From positions 1-64,000 of the forward strand of contig CAKSSY010000002.1 of assembly GCA_934489945.1 (NCBI GenBank): a stretch of 64,000 nucleotides of DNA, read 5' to 3'. A program made the translations under genes and the position numbers. The DNA is from an uncultured Eubacteriales bacterium. Its GTDB lineage: Bacteria > Bacillota > Clostridia > Oscillospirales > CAG-272. The notes under the pieces were generated by a model, which was not told where the DNA came from, did no database searches, and worked only from the letters and a program-made list of their open reading frames with translations. Shown in pieces: positions 7,328 to 15,896 of this stretch (the stretch's first letter is position 1; the number at the start of each line of letters is the position of its first letter).

Positions 7328-9616
7328 ATGGAACAAATCACGGGACTTGATTACAAAATCAAGGAAATGGCGGGACGAATCCGCGAATTGCGTGAAATTG
7401 AAGGGGTCAGCCAGGAAGAAATGGCGCAAAAAACCGGCATATCGCTTGCAGAATACCGCGAATGCGAAAACGGAAAATGCGACCTGAATTTCACATTCAT
7501 TTACCGTTGCGCCCTTGCATTCGGCGTCAATGTGACCGATATCATCGAGGGATACAGTCCAAAGCTGAAATCCTATACCGTCACGCGGGCTGGAAACGGA
7601 CAACGCATCGCACAGGCGCACGGGATGACTTACTATAACCTTGCATACGCCTTTCAGAACCGCATTGCCGAACCGCTGTACGTGCGGAGTATCTACGACG
7701 AAGAGGCACAACACCGCGATATTGAGCTGACTTCCCACGCGGGGCAGGAATGTGACCTCGTAATCGACGGCTATCTCATGGTTCAGGTGGGCGATCATAA
7801 GGAGGTACTGGGACCGGGTGACAGTATGTACTATAACAGCGACACCCCTCACGGTATGATTGCTGTCAACGGCAAAGACTGTATCTTCTATGCCATCGTT
7901 CTTAACCCGACGGGAGAACCGATTCCCGAATTGGTCCCGACCAAGGCAATCGCCGATAACGGAAGAGCCACCGTGGATCATAAGGAACGAATCTACCGAA
8001 AATTCATTGATGTCGTCGAAAATGAGAACGGCACTCCGGTCTCCATCACTTTCAAAAACACCGAACATTTCAATTTTGCCTTTGATCTCGTCGATGCGCT
8101 CGCCGAACGGGAGCCGGACAAACTCGCCATGTTGCATATCTCACGAGACAAGACCGAGCGGCGTTTCAGCTTCCGCGATATGAAACGGGCATCGGCACAG
8201 TGCGCCAACTACTTCAAGGCAATCGGTATCAAACGCGGCGACCGGGTCATGCTTGTCCTCAAGCGGCACTATGAATTCTGGTTTGCTATGCTCGGTCTCA
8301 ACAAACTGGGGGCTATCGCAATTCCCGCCACCAGTCAGTTGCAGGAACACGATTTTGAATACCGGTTCCGCGCCGCAGGTGTATCCGCAATTCTCTGTAC
8401 CGCCGACGGCGATTCCGCCCGACAGGTAGAAATTGCCGCCGAAAAATATGAAGGTCTTGACCATCGCCTGATTGTAGGCGGTGAACGAGAAGGCTGGCGC
8501 AATTTTGATGAAGAGTATACGCTTTACAGTACACACTATGACCGACGCGACGATGCTCCCGGCGGCGACGACCTCATGCTGATGTTCTTTACCTCCGGCA
8601 CTTCCGGCTATCCCAAAATCGCCGCACATAACTATAAATACGCACTCGGACATTTTCACACCGCCAAATATTGGCACAATGTTGACCCCGACGGTCTGCA
8701 CTTCACGATTTCGGATACCGGTTGGGCAAAAGCCATGTGGGGAAAACTGTACGGACAGTGGCTCTGTGAGGCGGCAACCTTCGTTTACGACTTCGATCGC
8801 TTTGATGCCGCCGACATTCTGCCCATGTTTGCCAAATATCATATTACCACCTTCTGCGCTCCGCCCACTATGCTCCGTATGATGATAAAGCAGGACCTTT
8901 CCAAGTACGATTTTTCATCTGTCAAACATATGACAACGGCAGGCGAGGCTCTCAACCCCGAAGTTTACCGTCGTTTTGAAGAGGCAACGGGACTTCAGAT
9001 TCTTGAAGGCTTCGGACAGTCCGAAAGCACCATGATCATCGGCAATCTGGTCGGTGAACCGCACAAGATCGGTTCCATGGGAAAACCCGCACCGATTTAT
9101 TCCGTCAGTCTCCTGGATGGAAACGGCAACCCCGTTCCCGACGGTGAAAACGGCGAAATCGTTATCGATGTCCGAAACGGTGCCCCCTGCGGACTGTTTA
9201 CCGGCTATTATCGGGATCCGGAAAAGACAAAGGAAGTCTGGCATGACGGGTATTACCACACGGGAGATGTCGCATGGCGGGATGAGGATGGCTTTTACTG
9301 GTATGTGGGACGCGCCGATGATGTTATCAAGTCCTCCGGTTACCGTATCGGACCGTTTGAGATCGAAAGTGTCATTATGGAGCTCCCCTACGTGCTGGAG
9401 TGCGGTGTGTCCGCTGCGCCGGATGAGGTTCGCGGTCAGATCGTCAAGGCAAGCATCGTTCTGACCAAGGGAACCGAGCCGACCGAAGAACTCAAGAAAA
9501 AAATTCAGAATTACGTCAAGGAGCATACCGCTCCCTATAAATATCCGCGCCTTGTGGTGTTCCGGGACGAACTTCCCAAAACCACAAGCGGTAAAATCAT
9601 GAGAAATCAATTATGA
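7328..9616 (+). CDS. XRE-cupin-acyl-CoA synthetase (AMP-forming) fusion, copy 2
   Basis: 762 residues, a paralogue of the preceding gene over its whole length. The XRE helix-turn-helix (about 14-78) and cupin (about 125-200) are followed by an AMP-binding enzyme with TSGTSGYPK, GYYHTGD, GRADDVIKSSGYRIGPFEIES and the catalytic lysine in SGKIMRNQL. The N-terminal domains have diverged more than the synthetase part, which suggests different DNA or effector specificity with similar chemistry. Its stop overlaps the next start by four bases (ATGA), so it is translationally coupled to the ATPase gene. Substrate is inferred from context as a branched short-chain fatty acid. Confidence 0.9.
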   Translation: MEQITGLDYKIKEMAGRIRELREIEGVSQEEMAQKTGISLAEYRECENGKCDLNFTFIYRCALAFGVNVTDIIEGYSPKLKSYTVTRAGNGQRIAQAHGMTYYNLAYAFQNRIAEPLYVRSIYDEEAQHRDIELTSHAGQECDLVIDGYLMVQVGDHKEVLGPGDSMYYNSDTPHGMIAVNGKDCIFYAIVLNPTGEPIPELVPTKAIADNGRATVDHKERIYRKFIDVVENENGTPVSITFKNTEHFNFAFDLVDALAEREPDKLAMLHISRDKTERRFSFRDMKRASAQCANYFKAIGIKRGDRVMLVLKRHYEFWFAMLGLNKLGAIAIPATSQLQEHDFEYRFRAAGVSAILCTADGDSARQVEIAAEKYEGLDHRLIVGGEREGWRNFDEEYTLYSTHYDRRDDAPGGDDLMLMFFTSGTSGYPKIAAHNYKYALGHFHTAKYWHNVDPDGLHFTISDTGWAKAMWGKLYGQWLCEAATFVYDFDRFDAADILPMFAKYHITTFCAPPTMLRMMIKQDLSKYDFSSVKHMTTAGEALNPEVYRRFEEATGLQILEGFGQSESTMIIGNLVGEPHKIGSMGKPAPIYSVSLLDGNGNPVPDGENGEIVIDVRNGAPCGLFTGYYRDPEKTKEVWHDGYYHTGDVAWRDEDGFYWYVGRADDVIKSSGYRIGPFEIESVIMELPYVLECGVSAAPDEVRGQIVKASIVLTKGTEPTEELKKKIQNYVKEHTAPYKYPRLVVFRDELPKTTSGKIMRNQL

Positions 9617-10290
9617 GAAACTACAAACGAATCACCATCCTCTGCGGTCACTACGGAAGCGGAAAAACCAATATCGCCGTCAATATGGCGTTTGACCTGA
9701 AAAAACAGACCGATAAGGTCGCGATTGCCGATCTGGATATCGTCAACCCCTATTTCCGTACCAAAGACAGTCAGAAAGAACTGGAAGCAGACGGCATTCG
9801 TCTGATCTGCTCCGATTATGCAAACACGAATCTGGATATTCCCGCCCTGCCGCAGGATATGTATGCTGTCATTGATGACAAAAGCCTCTCCTGTATTCTC
9901 GATATCGGCGGTGACGACCGTGGTGCACTCGTCCTCGGTAGGCTGGCACCCGCCATCCGCACCGAAAATAACTACGAAATGTTGTTTGTCATCAACCGTT
10001 CGCGTCCGCTGACACGCGATGCCGCCTCCACATTGGAGGTTCTGCACGAAATCGAACAGGCAGGCGGAATCCCCTTCACCGGGATTGTCAATAACACCAA
10101 CCTCGGAGCCGAAACAACCGCCGAAGATATTCTGTCCTCGCTTTCTTATGCCGAGAAGGTGGCGGAACTCTCGGAACTCCCCATCGTGGCAACCACCGTA
10201 CGTGAGGATCTGTGCCACGCACTCGTGGGACGGGTGCCGTCGGTATTTCCACTGAGACTTCATCGGTATGAGATTTTATCCAATTCATAA
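9613..10290 (+). CDS. MinD/ParA-like P-loop ATPase of the 2-oxoacid oxidoreductase operon
   Basis: 225 residues. The Walker A sequence GHYGSGKTN is near the N-terminus (about 12-20), IADLDIVNPYFR follows in the place of the MinD/ParA second motif, and ILDIGGDDRGA forms Walker B. This makes it a SIMIBI-class ATPase of the MinD/ArsA/CobQ type. No membrane or DNA-binding segment is visible. It sits between the acyl-CoA synthetase (4-base overlap) and the ferredoxin subunit. A role in assembling or energising the oxidoreductase, for example Fe-S handling, is a guess from position. Confidence 0.8.
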   Translation: MRNYKRITILCGHYGSGKTNIAVNMAFDLKKQTDKVAIADLDIVNPYFRTKDSQKELEADGIRLICSDYANTNLDIPALPQDMYAVIDDKSLSCILDIGGDDRGALVLGRLAPAIRTENNYEMLFVINRSRPLTRDAASTLEVLHEIEQAGGIPFTGIVNNTNLGAETTAEDILSSLSYAEKVAELSELPIVATTVREDLCHALVGRVPSVFPLRLHRYEILSNS

Positions 10291-10314
10291 ATTCTGAGAA
10301 AGGAACTGTAAAAC

Positions 10315-10521
10315 ATGGCAAAACTGACTTTCAAAACCGACAATTGTAAGGGTTGCGGACTTTGCGTGGATGCCTGCCCCAAAAAGGTACTGCGCCTGGC
10401 TCCCGACAAAATCAACAAAAAGGGACATCATCCCGCCGAAGCCATCCAAGAAGAGCTTTGCGTCGGTTGTGCATCCTGCGCGATTATGTGCCCCGACTGT
10501 ATTATTAAGGTAGAAAGGTGA
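10315..10521 (+). CDS. vorD: 2-oxoacid:ferredoxin oxidoreductase, delta (2x[4Fe-4S] ferredoxin) subunit
   Basis: 68 residues with two complete CxxCxxCxxxC motifs (CKGCGLCVDAC and CVGCASCAIMC), giving two [4Fe-4S] clusters. It is the small electron-transfer subunit of four-subunit VOR/KOR-type enzymes, and the alpha, beta and gamma subunits follow at once. AAAGGAAC precedes the ATG. The alpha-subunit start overlaps or abuts its stop, indicating coupled translation. The vor name rests on the operon context with a branched-chain aminotransferase; kor cannot be excluded. Confidence 0.88.
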   Translation: MAKLTFKTDNCKGCGLCVDACPKKVLRLAPDKINKKGHHPAEAIQEELCVGCASCAIMCPDCIIKVER

Positions 10522-10529
10522 GTGAAAAA

Positions 10530-11597
10530 ATGGCTGACAAAGTATTGATGAAGGGAAACGAAGCAATTGCAGAGGCGGCGATTCTCGCCGGTTGCCGCCA
10601 CTATTTCGGCTACCCGATCACCCCCCAGACCGAAATCGCCGCTTATATGGCAAAAAAGATGCCGAAGATCGGCGGAACTTTCCTCCAGGCGGAGAGTGAA
10701 ATCGCCGCGATTAACATGGTCTACGGCGTTGCGGCAGCAGGCTACCGCGTGATGACCTCTTCCTCCAGCCCCGGAATTTCTCTGAAGGGCGAAGGAATCT
10801 CCTATCTTGCCGGTGCCGACCTCCCTGCGCTGGTGGTCAACGTTCAGCGTGGCGGTCCGGGACTCGGCGGAATTCAACCCAGCCAATCCGACTATTTTCA
10901 GGCAACACGCGGCGGCGGACACGGCGATTACCATCTCATCGTCCTCGCACCCGCCTCTGTTCAGGAGATGGCGGAGCTGACCGTCCGTGCATTTGAACTT
11001 GCCGACCGATACCGCATGACCTCCATGATCCTCGCCGACGGCACTATGGGACAAATGATGGAACCCGTAGCACTGGATTTTGATGTCAGACCGCAACCCG
11101 AAAAGCCGTGGGCAACCACAGGAACCGGTATGAAGCGTCCGCATAATATTATCAACTCGCTCTCCCTCGTTCCCGAGGAGCTGGAGCAGTTCAACATCGC
11201 ACGCTTTGAACGGTATCAACACATTGAAGAAAACGAAACCCTCTACGAGGAATACCGGATGGAGGACGCCGAGATTGCCATCGCCGCATTCGGCATTGCC
11301 GCACGCGTTTCCAAAAATGCCATCAATGAAGCAAGAAAGCTCGGTATTAAGGTGGGCATGATCCGTCCGATCACACTCTGGCCCTTCCCGAAGGCACCCT
11401 TCCTCAAAGCAACCTCTCATGTCAAACGCTTTATTTCGGTAGAACTGAATATGGGACAGATGATTGAGGATGTCAGACTTGCCACGGAATGTCGCGTTCC
11501 CGTCACACTCTGTAATCGCGTAGGCGGCATGATTCCTTCCCCCGATCAGGTACTGGAAGCCATCCGGGAAGCCGCAAAGAACGGAGGTAAAAACTAA
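10530..11597 (+). CDS. vorB: 2-oxoacid:ferredoxin oxidoreductase, alpha subunit
   Basis: 355 residues from ATG at 10530 (AAAGGTGAG 8 nt upstream); a GTG at 10518 overlapping the previous stop is also possible. It contains the pyrimidine-binding domain with GYPITPQTEIA, QAESEIAAINMVYGVAAAG, SSSPGISLKGEG and NVQRGGPGLGG, all typical of VorB/KorA. With the beta subunit it forms the thiamine-diphosphate site that interconverts a 2-oxoacid plus CoA with acyl-CoA plus CO2 and reduced ferredoxin. Beside a branched-chain aminotransferase, branched 2-oxoacids are the likely substrates. The reaction can run either way, and T-box control argues for the carboxylating direction here. Confidence 0.93.
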   Translation: MADKVLMKGNEAIAEAAILAGCRHYFGYPITPQTEIAAYMAKKMPKIGGTFLQAESEIAAINMVYGVAAAGYRVMTSSSSPGISLKGEGISYLAGADLPALVVNVQRGGPGLGGIQPSQSDYFQATRGGGHGDYHLIVLAPASVQEMAELTVRAFELADRYRMTSMILADGTMGQMMEPVALDFDVRPQPEKPWATTGTGMKRPHNIINSLSLVPEELEQFNIARFERYQHIEENETLYEEYRMEDAEIAIAAFGIAARVSKNAINEARKLGIKVGMIRPITLWPFPKAPFLKATSHVKRFISVELNMGQMIEDVRLATECRVPVTLCNRVGGMIPSPDQVLEAIREAAKNGGKN

Positions 11598-12349
11598 TGG
11601 TAGTATTCGATAAACCCCATGCACTCATTGATGTGCCGCTTCACTATTGCCCCGGTTGTACACACGGCATCATTCACCGTCTTGTCGCCGAAGTCATCGA
11701 CGAGCTTGACATCGAGGGCAAAACCATCGGCATCGCACCGGTAGGATGCTCTGTCATGGCATATAACTATTTCAACTGCGATATGATTGAAGCGGCTCAC
11801 GGTCGTGCCCCGGCTGTCGCAACCGGTGTCAAACGCGCCAACCCGGAAAACATCGTCTTTACCTATCAGGGAGACGGAGACCTCGCCTCTATCGGTATGG
11901 CAGAAACGGTACATAGCGCGGCAAGAAACGAAAATATCACCGTCATTTTCATCAACAATGCCATCTATGGTATGACCGGCGGACAAATGGCTCCCACCTC
12001 GCTTGTGGGGCAGGTCACACAGACTTCGCCATATGGCAGGGATCCGAAACAGTGCGGGTATCCGATCCGCGTCTGCGAAATGCTTTCCGAACTGGAAGGT
12101 CCCGAATACCTTGCGCGGGTCACGGTCAATAGCGTCCCCCGCGTCCGTGAAGCCAAAAAGGCAATCAAAAAAGCCTTTCTGAATCAAATGGAAGGCAAGG
12201 GATTCTCACTTGTCGAGGTCATTTCCTCCTGCCCGACCAACTGGGGCATGACCCCGCAGGCGGCACTCAAGTGGATCGACGATAAAATGATTCCCTACTA
12301 TCCGCTCGGTGTTTATAAAGACAGATCCAAGGAGGAGGAAACAAAATGA
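11597..12349 (+). CDS. vorA: 2-oxoacid:ferredoxin oxidoreductase, beta (TPP-binding) subunit
   Basis: 250 residues. HYCPGCTHG near the N-terminus and the thiamine-diphosphate motif YQGDGDLASIGMAE followed by VIFINNAIYGMTGGQMAPTS are diagnostic of KorB/VorA beta subunits. The start codon shares one base with the alpha-subunit stop (TAATG), so the two are produced together. The subunit binds thiamine diphosphate and magnesium and passes electrons to the clusters of the delta subunit. Confidence 0.94.
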   Translation: MVVFDKPHALIDVPLHYCPGCTHGIIHRLVAEVIDELDIEGKTIGIAPVGCSVMAYNYFNCDMIEAAHGRAPAVATGVKRANPENIVFTYQGDGDLASIGMAETVHSAARNENITVIFINNAIYGMTGGQMAPTSLVGQVTQTSPYGRDPKQCGYPIRVCEMLSELEGPEYLARVTVNSVPRVREAKKAIKKAFLNQMEGKGFSLVEVISSCPTNWGMTPQAALKWIDDKMIPYYPLGVYKDRSKEEETK

Positions 12350-12882
12350 GTACTAAACAGTTCTTGTTCTCCGGGTTTGGCGGACAGGGTATCCTGTTTT
12401 CCGGGAAATTTCTTGCCTATAAAGGACTGATTGACGAAAAACAGGTGAGTTGGCTTCCGTCCTACGGTCCCGAAATGCGCGGCGGCACAGCAAGCTGCAG
12501 TGTCATTATCAGCGATGATCCCGTCGGTTCCCCCATCGTTTCCAAACCCGATGTTCTCGTGGCAATGAATCTGCCATCGCTTGACCGCTATGAAGATAGC
12601 GTCGTTCCGGGGGGTATCATCTTTTATGACTCCACACTGATCGAACGGAAGGTGAAAAGGACCGATGTCACTGCCTACGCCGTTCCCTCTACCCAGCTGG
12701 CAAGCGATAACGGCATGCCTACACTCGCCAATATGATTCTTGTCGGAAAGATTCTGAAGGTTCTGAATGACTTTGAGGAGGAAAGCGTCACCGCCGCCCT
12801 GAAAAAGGTCATTTCCGCCAAACACGCCGATATGCTGACGGTCAATCGGAAAGCCATGCAGCTCGGTGCCGATTTTGAATGA
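12346..12882 (+). CDS. vorC: 2-oxoacid:ferredoxin oxidoreductase, gamma subunit
   Basis: 178 residues. It starts with [19 protein letters not shown] and contains [17 protein letters not shown], the signatures of the gamma domain that helps bind CoA in pyruvate/2-oxoacid ferredoxin oxidoreductases. It overlaps the beta subunit by four bases (ATGA). The subunit order delta-alpha-beta-gamma is complete and intact. Confidence 0.94.
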   Translation: MSTKQFLFSGFGGQGILFSGKFLAYKGLIDEKQVSWLPSYGPEMRGGTASCSVIISDDPVGSPIVSKPDVLVAMNLPSLDRYEDSVVPGGIIFYDSTLIERKVKRTDVTAYAVPSTQLASDNGMPTLANMILVGKILKVLNDFEEESVTAALKKVISAKHADMLTVNRKAMQLGADFE

Positions 12883-12896
12883 AAGAAGGAATTACC

Positions 12897-13961
12897 ATGA
12901 ATATCACATTTCAGAAAACCACCTGCCCCAAAGAGAAACCGGACAGCAATGCCTTGGGTTTCGGTAAAATTTTCACCGACCATATGTTCATGATGGACTA
13001 TTCCGTCGAACAAGGCTGGCATGATGCCCGTATTGTACCTTTCGGACCGCTTTCCCTTCATCCCGCCTGTACCGCACTTCATTACGGCTCCGAAATTTTC
13101 GAGGGACTTAAGGCATATCGCCGTGCGGACGGTAAAGTTCAGCTTTTCCGTCCGATTGAGAACGTCCGCCGTATGAATAACTCTGCCGAACGCCTCTGCC
13201 TGCCGCAAATTCCGGAGGAGGATGCCATGCAGATTCTCACCACTTTTGTTGCCACCGAACAAGACTGGACACCGTCCGCCAAAGGAACCTCCCTTTATCT
13301 GCGTCCTTTCATGTTCGGCAACGATGAAACACTCGGCGTGCACGCCGTTCATCATGCCACCTTTCTCATCATCGCGTCGCCCGTCGGAAGTTACTACAAG
13401 GAAGGCATCAATCCTGTCCGGATCATGATTGAAGATCAGGACGTCCGCGCGGTGCGGGGCGGTACCGGTTACGCCAAATGCGGCGGCAACTACGCAGCCT
13501 CCAATCGTGCCGGAGAACGCGCCGAACAAAAGGGCTATTCTCAGGTGCTTTGGCTTGACGGCGTCGAGAGAAAGTACATCGAAGAAGTCGGTGCCATGAA
13601 TGTCATGTTCAAAATCGACGGCAAAATCGTCACGCCGAAACTGACCGGTTCCATTCTGCCCGGCATTACCCGGAAATCCTGCATTGAGGTTCTGAGAAAA
13701 GAAGGATATGAGGTAGAGGAACGCCTGTTGAGCGTGGATGAACTGGGCGAAGCACTCAAGAGCGGAAAACTGGAGGAGGCATGGGGATGCGGAACCGCCG
13801 CTGTCGTTTCTCCCATTGGCGAGCTTTGCTATAAGGACGTAAAGTACACGGTCAACAACGGCAAGATCGGAAAAGTAACCCAGCACCTTTACGATACCCT
13901 GACAGGGATCCAATGTGGCGTTCTGGAGGACACCTTCGGCTGGACATATCCCATTCAGTAA
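12897..13961 (+). CDS. ilvE: branched-chain amino acid aminotransferase
   Basis: 354 residues from ATG at 12897 (AAGAAGGA 7 nt upstream); an ATG at 12879 overlapping the previous stop is an alternative. It is a class IV PLP aminotransferase of the larger (type II) BCAT group: LHYGSEIFEGLKAYR, VRAVRGGTGYAKCGGNYAAS with the PLP-binding Lys194, VGAMNVMF and GTAAVVSPIG. It interconverts branched 2-oxoacids plus glutamate with Val, Leu or Ile plus 2-oxoglutarate. As the last gene of the T-box operon it supplies the final step of the proposed synthesis from branched acyl-CoA. Confidence 0.95.
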   Translation: MNITFQKTTCPKEKPDSNALGFGKIFTDHMFMMDYSVEQGWHDARIVPFGPLSLHPACTALHYGSEIFEGLKAYRRADGKVQLFRPIENVRRMNNSAERLCLPQIPEEDAMQILTTFVATEQDWTPSAKGTSLYLRPFMFGNDETLGVHAVHHATFLIIASPVGSYYKEGINPVRIMIEDQDVRAVRGGTGYAKCGGNYAASNRAGERAEQKGYSQVLWLDGVERKYIEEVGAMNVMFKIDGKIVTPKLTGSILPGITRKSCIEVLRKEGYEVEERLLSVDELGEALKSGKLEEAWGCGTAAVVSPIGELCYKDVKYTVNNGKIGKVTQHLYDTLTGIQCGVLEDTFGWTYPIQ

Positions 13962-14233
13962 ATTTCTCCGAAGGGGCTGTTAAAAACCATCGGTTTCAAC
14001 AGCCCCTCAAAAATACCGAAACCCCGATCGGCACATTGGGTGCGATCATGACCGGTGGGGCATTTTTTGATTTTCGGATTTCTTTGGCGGTAACCCGGCG
14101 GGGTCAAGCCGCCAAGAACCATGTCGGCGGCGATGTTAAAAAACTCTTTTTGCGTTTTTAACACCGCCTTTTGGTTTCTCTGTTCCGAAAGACCGTGACA
14201 AAATCCTCTGACATTGTGCCTTTTGTCTGCCAT
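13955..14233 (-). CDS. hypothetical small basic protein
   Basis: 92 residues starting MADKRHNVRG, with GAGAGGTG 4 nt before the ATG. It is rich in Lys, Arg and Gln and ends FGEIY. No domain is recognised and no transmembrane segment is visible. It overlaps the ilvE stop by seven bases and covers the post-ilvE hairpin, which is odd for a real gene. The good ribosome site supports it; the overlap and unusual composition argue against. The remaining sequence to the next promoter (14234-14380) shows nothing else. Confidence 0.35.
   Translation of the reverse strand: MADKRHNVRGFCHGLSEQRNQKAVLKTQKEFFNIAADMVLGGLTPPGYRQRNPKIKKCPTGHDRTQCADRGFGIFEGLLKPMVFNSPFGEIY
13972..14007. terminator. hairpin after ilvE (weak terminator or processing signal)
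   Basis: A 10-bp perfect stem (AGGGGCTGTT with AACAGCCCCT) is extended by AAACC/GGTTT around a 3-nt loop. There is no clear T-run on either strand, so efficient termination is uncertain. It overlaps the end of the small minus-strand frame. Confidence 0.55.
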
Positions 14234-14380
14234 AAACACCTCTCGCGTTCTCTTTTTGTTTTCCTGCAATATGTTTTAACCTTTTATGCACAATTTTTTC
14301 ATGTTTATCGATATAATAGAATTGTAGCGTTGCAATCTCTCTCGTTTTTGGAAACAAGTTTTCATAAATTCAAAAAGTAG

Positions 14381-14410
14381 TTGACAAAACCATATTAGAT
14401 GGTGTATAAT
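14381..14410 (+). promoter_or_regulatory. promoter of the SanA/YdcF-like and hemolysin III genes
   Basis: TTGACA (14381-14386), an 18-bp spacer and a perfect TATAAT (14405-14410). Confidence 0.85.
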
Positions 14411-14428
14411 ATATAAGGCGGTGAGCTT

Positions 14429-15139
14429 TTGAAAAAAATTCTTCACAGACTGCTTCTTCTCGGCGGAATTGCCATCATGACGGTGCTTCTTCTGATCGTT
14501 GTAACCAATGCTATTATGGTGCTGAGCACCAAAGATCGCGTCCTGACGCTGTCCGATCTTTCGGACATAGAAAGTAAACGGAATGAATTTGACTGCATTT
14601 TGGTTCTCGGTGCCAGCGTGCACCCCGGCGGAACGCCGAGCGATATGTTGCGTGATCGTCTGGAAGTGGGAAACGAACTGTATTTTGCCGGTTTTTCGCC
14701 GCGTCTGCTTATGAGCGGCGACCATATGGGGCAAGACTATGATGAGGTAAGCGTCATGAAACACTATGCGACAGACGCAGGAATCCCATCGGATGCCGTC
14801 TACCTCGACCACGCGGGACTCTCCACCTATGACAGTATCTGGCGGTTGGCAAATATCTTCCAAGCGAAAAAAGTGCTGATTGTCACACAGAGTTACCATC
14901 TTTATCGTGCCTTGTATTTGGCAAAGGCTTTCGGTATAGATGCTTATGGATTTTCCGCAGATCTTCGTCCCTATCGCGGACAATTGGCGCGGGATGTCCG
15001 TGAGGTTCTTGCACGCGTGAAGGATGTCGGACTTTCGGTTCTGAAACCCGAGGCTGCTTATGTCGGCTCACCCATTTCATTCTCGGAGGGCGGCAACGCC
15101 ACCGATCAAAATCCTTTCTGGACGGAGGAAATCTCGTAA
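14429..15139 (+). CDS. SanA/YdcF family membrane protein (DUF218)
   Basis: 236 residues from a TTG start at 14429, supported by AAGGCGGTGAG upstream. One N-terminal membrane helix (about 8-30) precedes a DUF218 domain: FDCILVLGASVHPGG, LLMSGDH, STYDSIWRLA and IVTQSYHLYRALYLA. The family includes E. coli SanA and YdcF, linked to envelope integrity. The domain is probably outside the membrane. The next gene begins one base after its stop, so they are co-transcribed. Confidence 0.9.
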   Translation: MKKILHRLLLLGGIAIMTVLLLIVVTNAIMVLSTKDRVLTLSDLSDIESKRNEFDCILVLGASVHPGGTPSDMLRDRLEVGNELYFAGFSPRLLMSGDHMGQDYDEVSVMKHYATDAGIPSDAVYLDHAGLSTYDSIWRLANIFQAKKVLIVTQSYHLYRALYLAKAFGIDAYGFSADLRPYRGQLARDVREVLARVKDVGLSVLKPEAAYVGSPISFSEGGNATDQNPFWTEEIS

Positions 15140-15814
15140 ATGACACGAACCAAACTCAAAGACCGTACCCTTCCCGACTACACACACGGGGAAGAAGTGT
15201 TCAATATGGTGACGCATATTGTGGGAGGCGGTGTCGGCGTAGTCGCCGTCACACTCTGCGTAATATTTGCGGCACTGCATCATAATGCGTGGGGCGTGGT
15301 CGGCAGTGCCATCTATGGTGCCATGATGATTCTGCTGTATACCATGTCAAGCGTGTATCACGGTCTGAAACCCGAAAGAACGGCAAAAAAGGTTCTCCAG
15401 GTTATGGATCACTGCTCGATTTTTCTGTTGATTGCGGGAACGTATACCCCCATTGCTCTCTCAGCCCTGCGTTCTTATTCGCCGGCTCTCGGCTGGACGA
15501 TCTTCGGTATTATCTGGGGCATTGCCGCACTCGGCATCACGCTCAATGCGATCGACCTGAAAAAATACAAGGTGTTTTCCATGATCTGTTACCTTGGGAT
15601 GGGATGGTGTATCGTGTTTGCTGCCAAGGCAACATGGCTGACATTGGGACTCGGCGGAGTCGTGTTTCTCGTCAGCGGCGGCATCTGCTACACGATTGGT
15701 GCCGTAATCTATATGGCTCTCAAGAAAAAACGTTACGCCCATTCCATCTTCCATATTTTTGTGGTTTTGGGCAGTATTCTGCACTTCTTCTGTATCCTGT
15801 TCTATGTGATTTAA
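15140..15814 (+). CDS. hemolysin III / TrhA (PAQR) family membrane protein
   Basis: 224 residues with seven predicted membrane helices. Family motifs are EEVFNMVTHIVGG at the N-terminus, MSSVYHGL, VMDHCSIFLLIAGTYTP and a C-terminal HSIFHIFVVLGSILHF carrying the conserved metal-binding histidines. Family members have been linked to membrane lipid homeostasis; haemolytic activity is not implied. GGAGGAAA precedes the start. Confidence 0.95.
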   Translation: MTRTKLKDRTLPDYTHGEEVFNMVTHIVGGGVGVVAVTLCVIFAALHHNAWGVVGSAIYGAMMILLYTMSSVYHGLKPERTAKKVLQVMDHCSIFLLIAGTYTPIALSALRSYSPALGWTIFGIIWGIAALGITLNAIDLKKYKVFSMICYLGMGWCIVFAAKATWLTLGLGGVVFLVSGGICYTIGAVIYMALKKKRYAHSIFHIFVVLGSILHFFCILFYVI

Positions 15815-15850
15815 TGTTTCATCTGCGCTATGGCAGTACAGAGAAATTTT

Positions 15851-15891
15851 GAGGGCGGTAAAAAACATTACGTTTTTTACCGCCCTCTTTG
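15851..15891. terminator. bidirectional terminator between hemolysin III and M56 genes
   Basis: A 16-bp perfect stem (GAGGGCGGTAAAAAAC) with a short loop and T-runs on both sides serves the two converging genes. Confidence 0.9.
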
Positions 15892-15896
15892 TGCAG

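Noticed and set aside
4379..13961. Branched-chain amino acid fermentation (oxidative Stickland-type) operon
   Set aside because: The enzymes could run that way, but two T-boxes that turn on under amino acid shortage, and AMP-forming ligases rather than phosphotransacylase and kinase, fit assimilation better. Kept only as the alternative.
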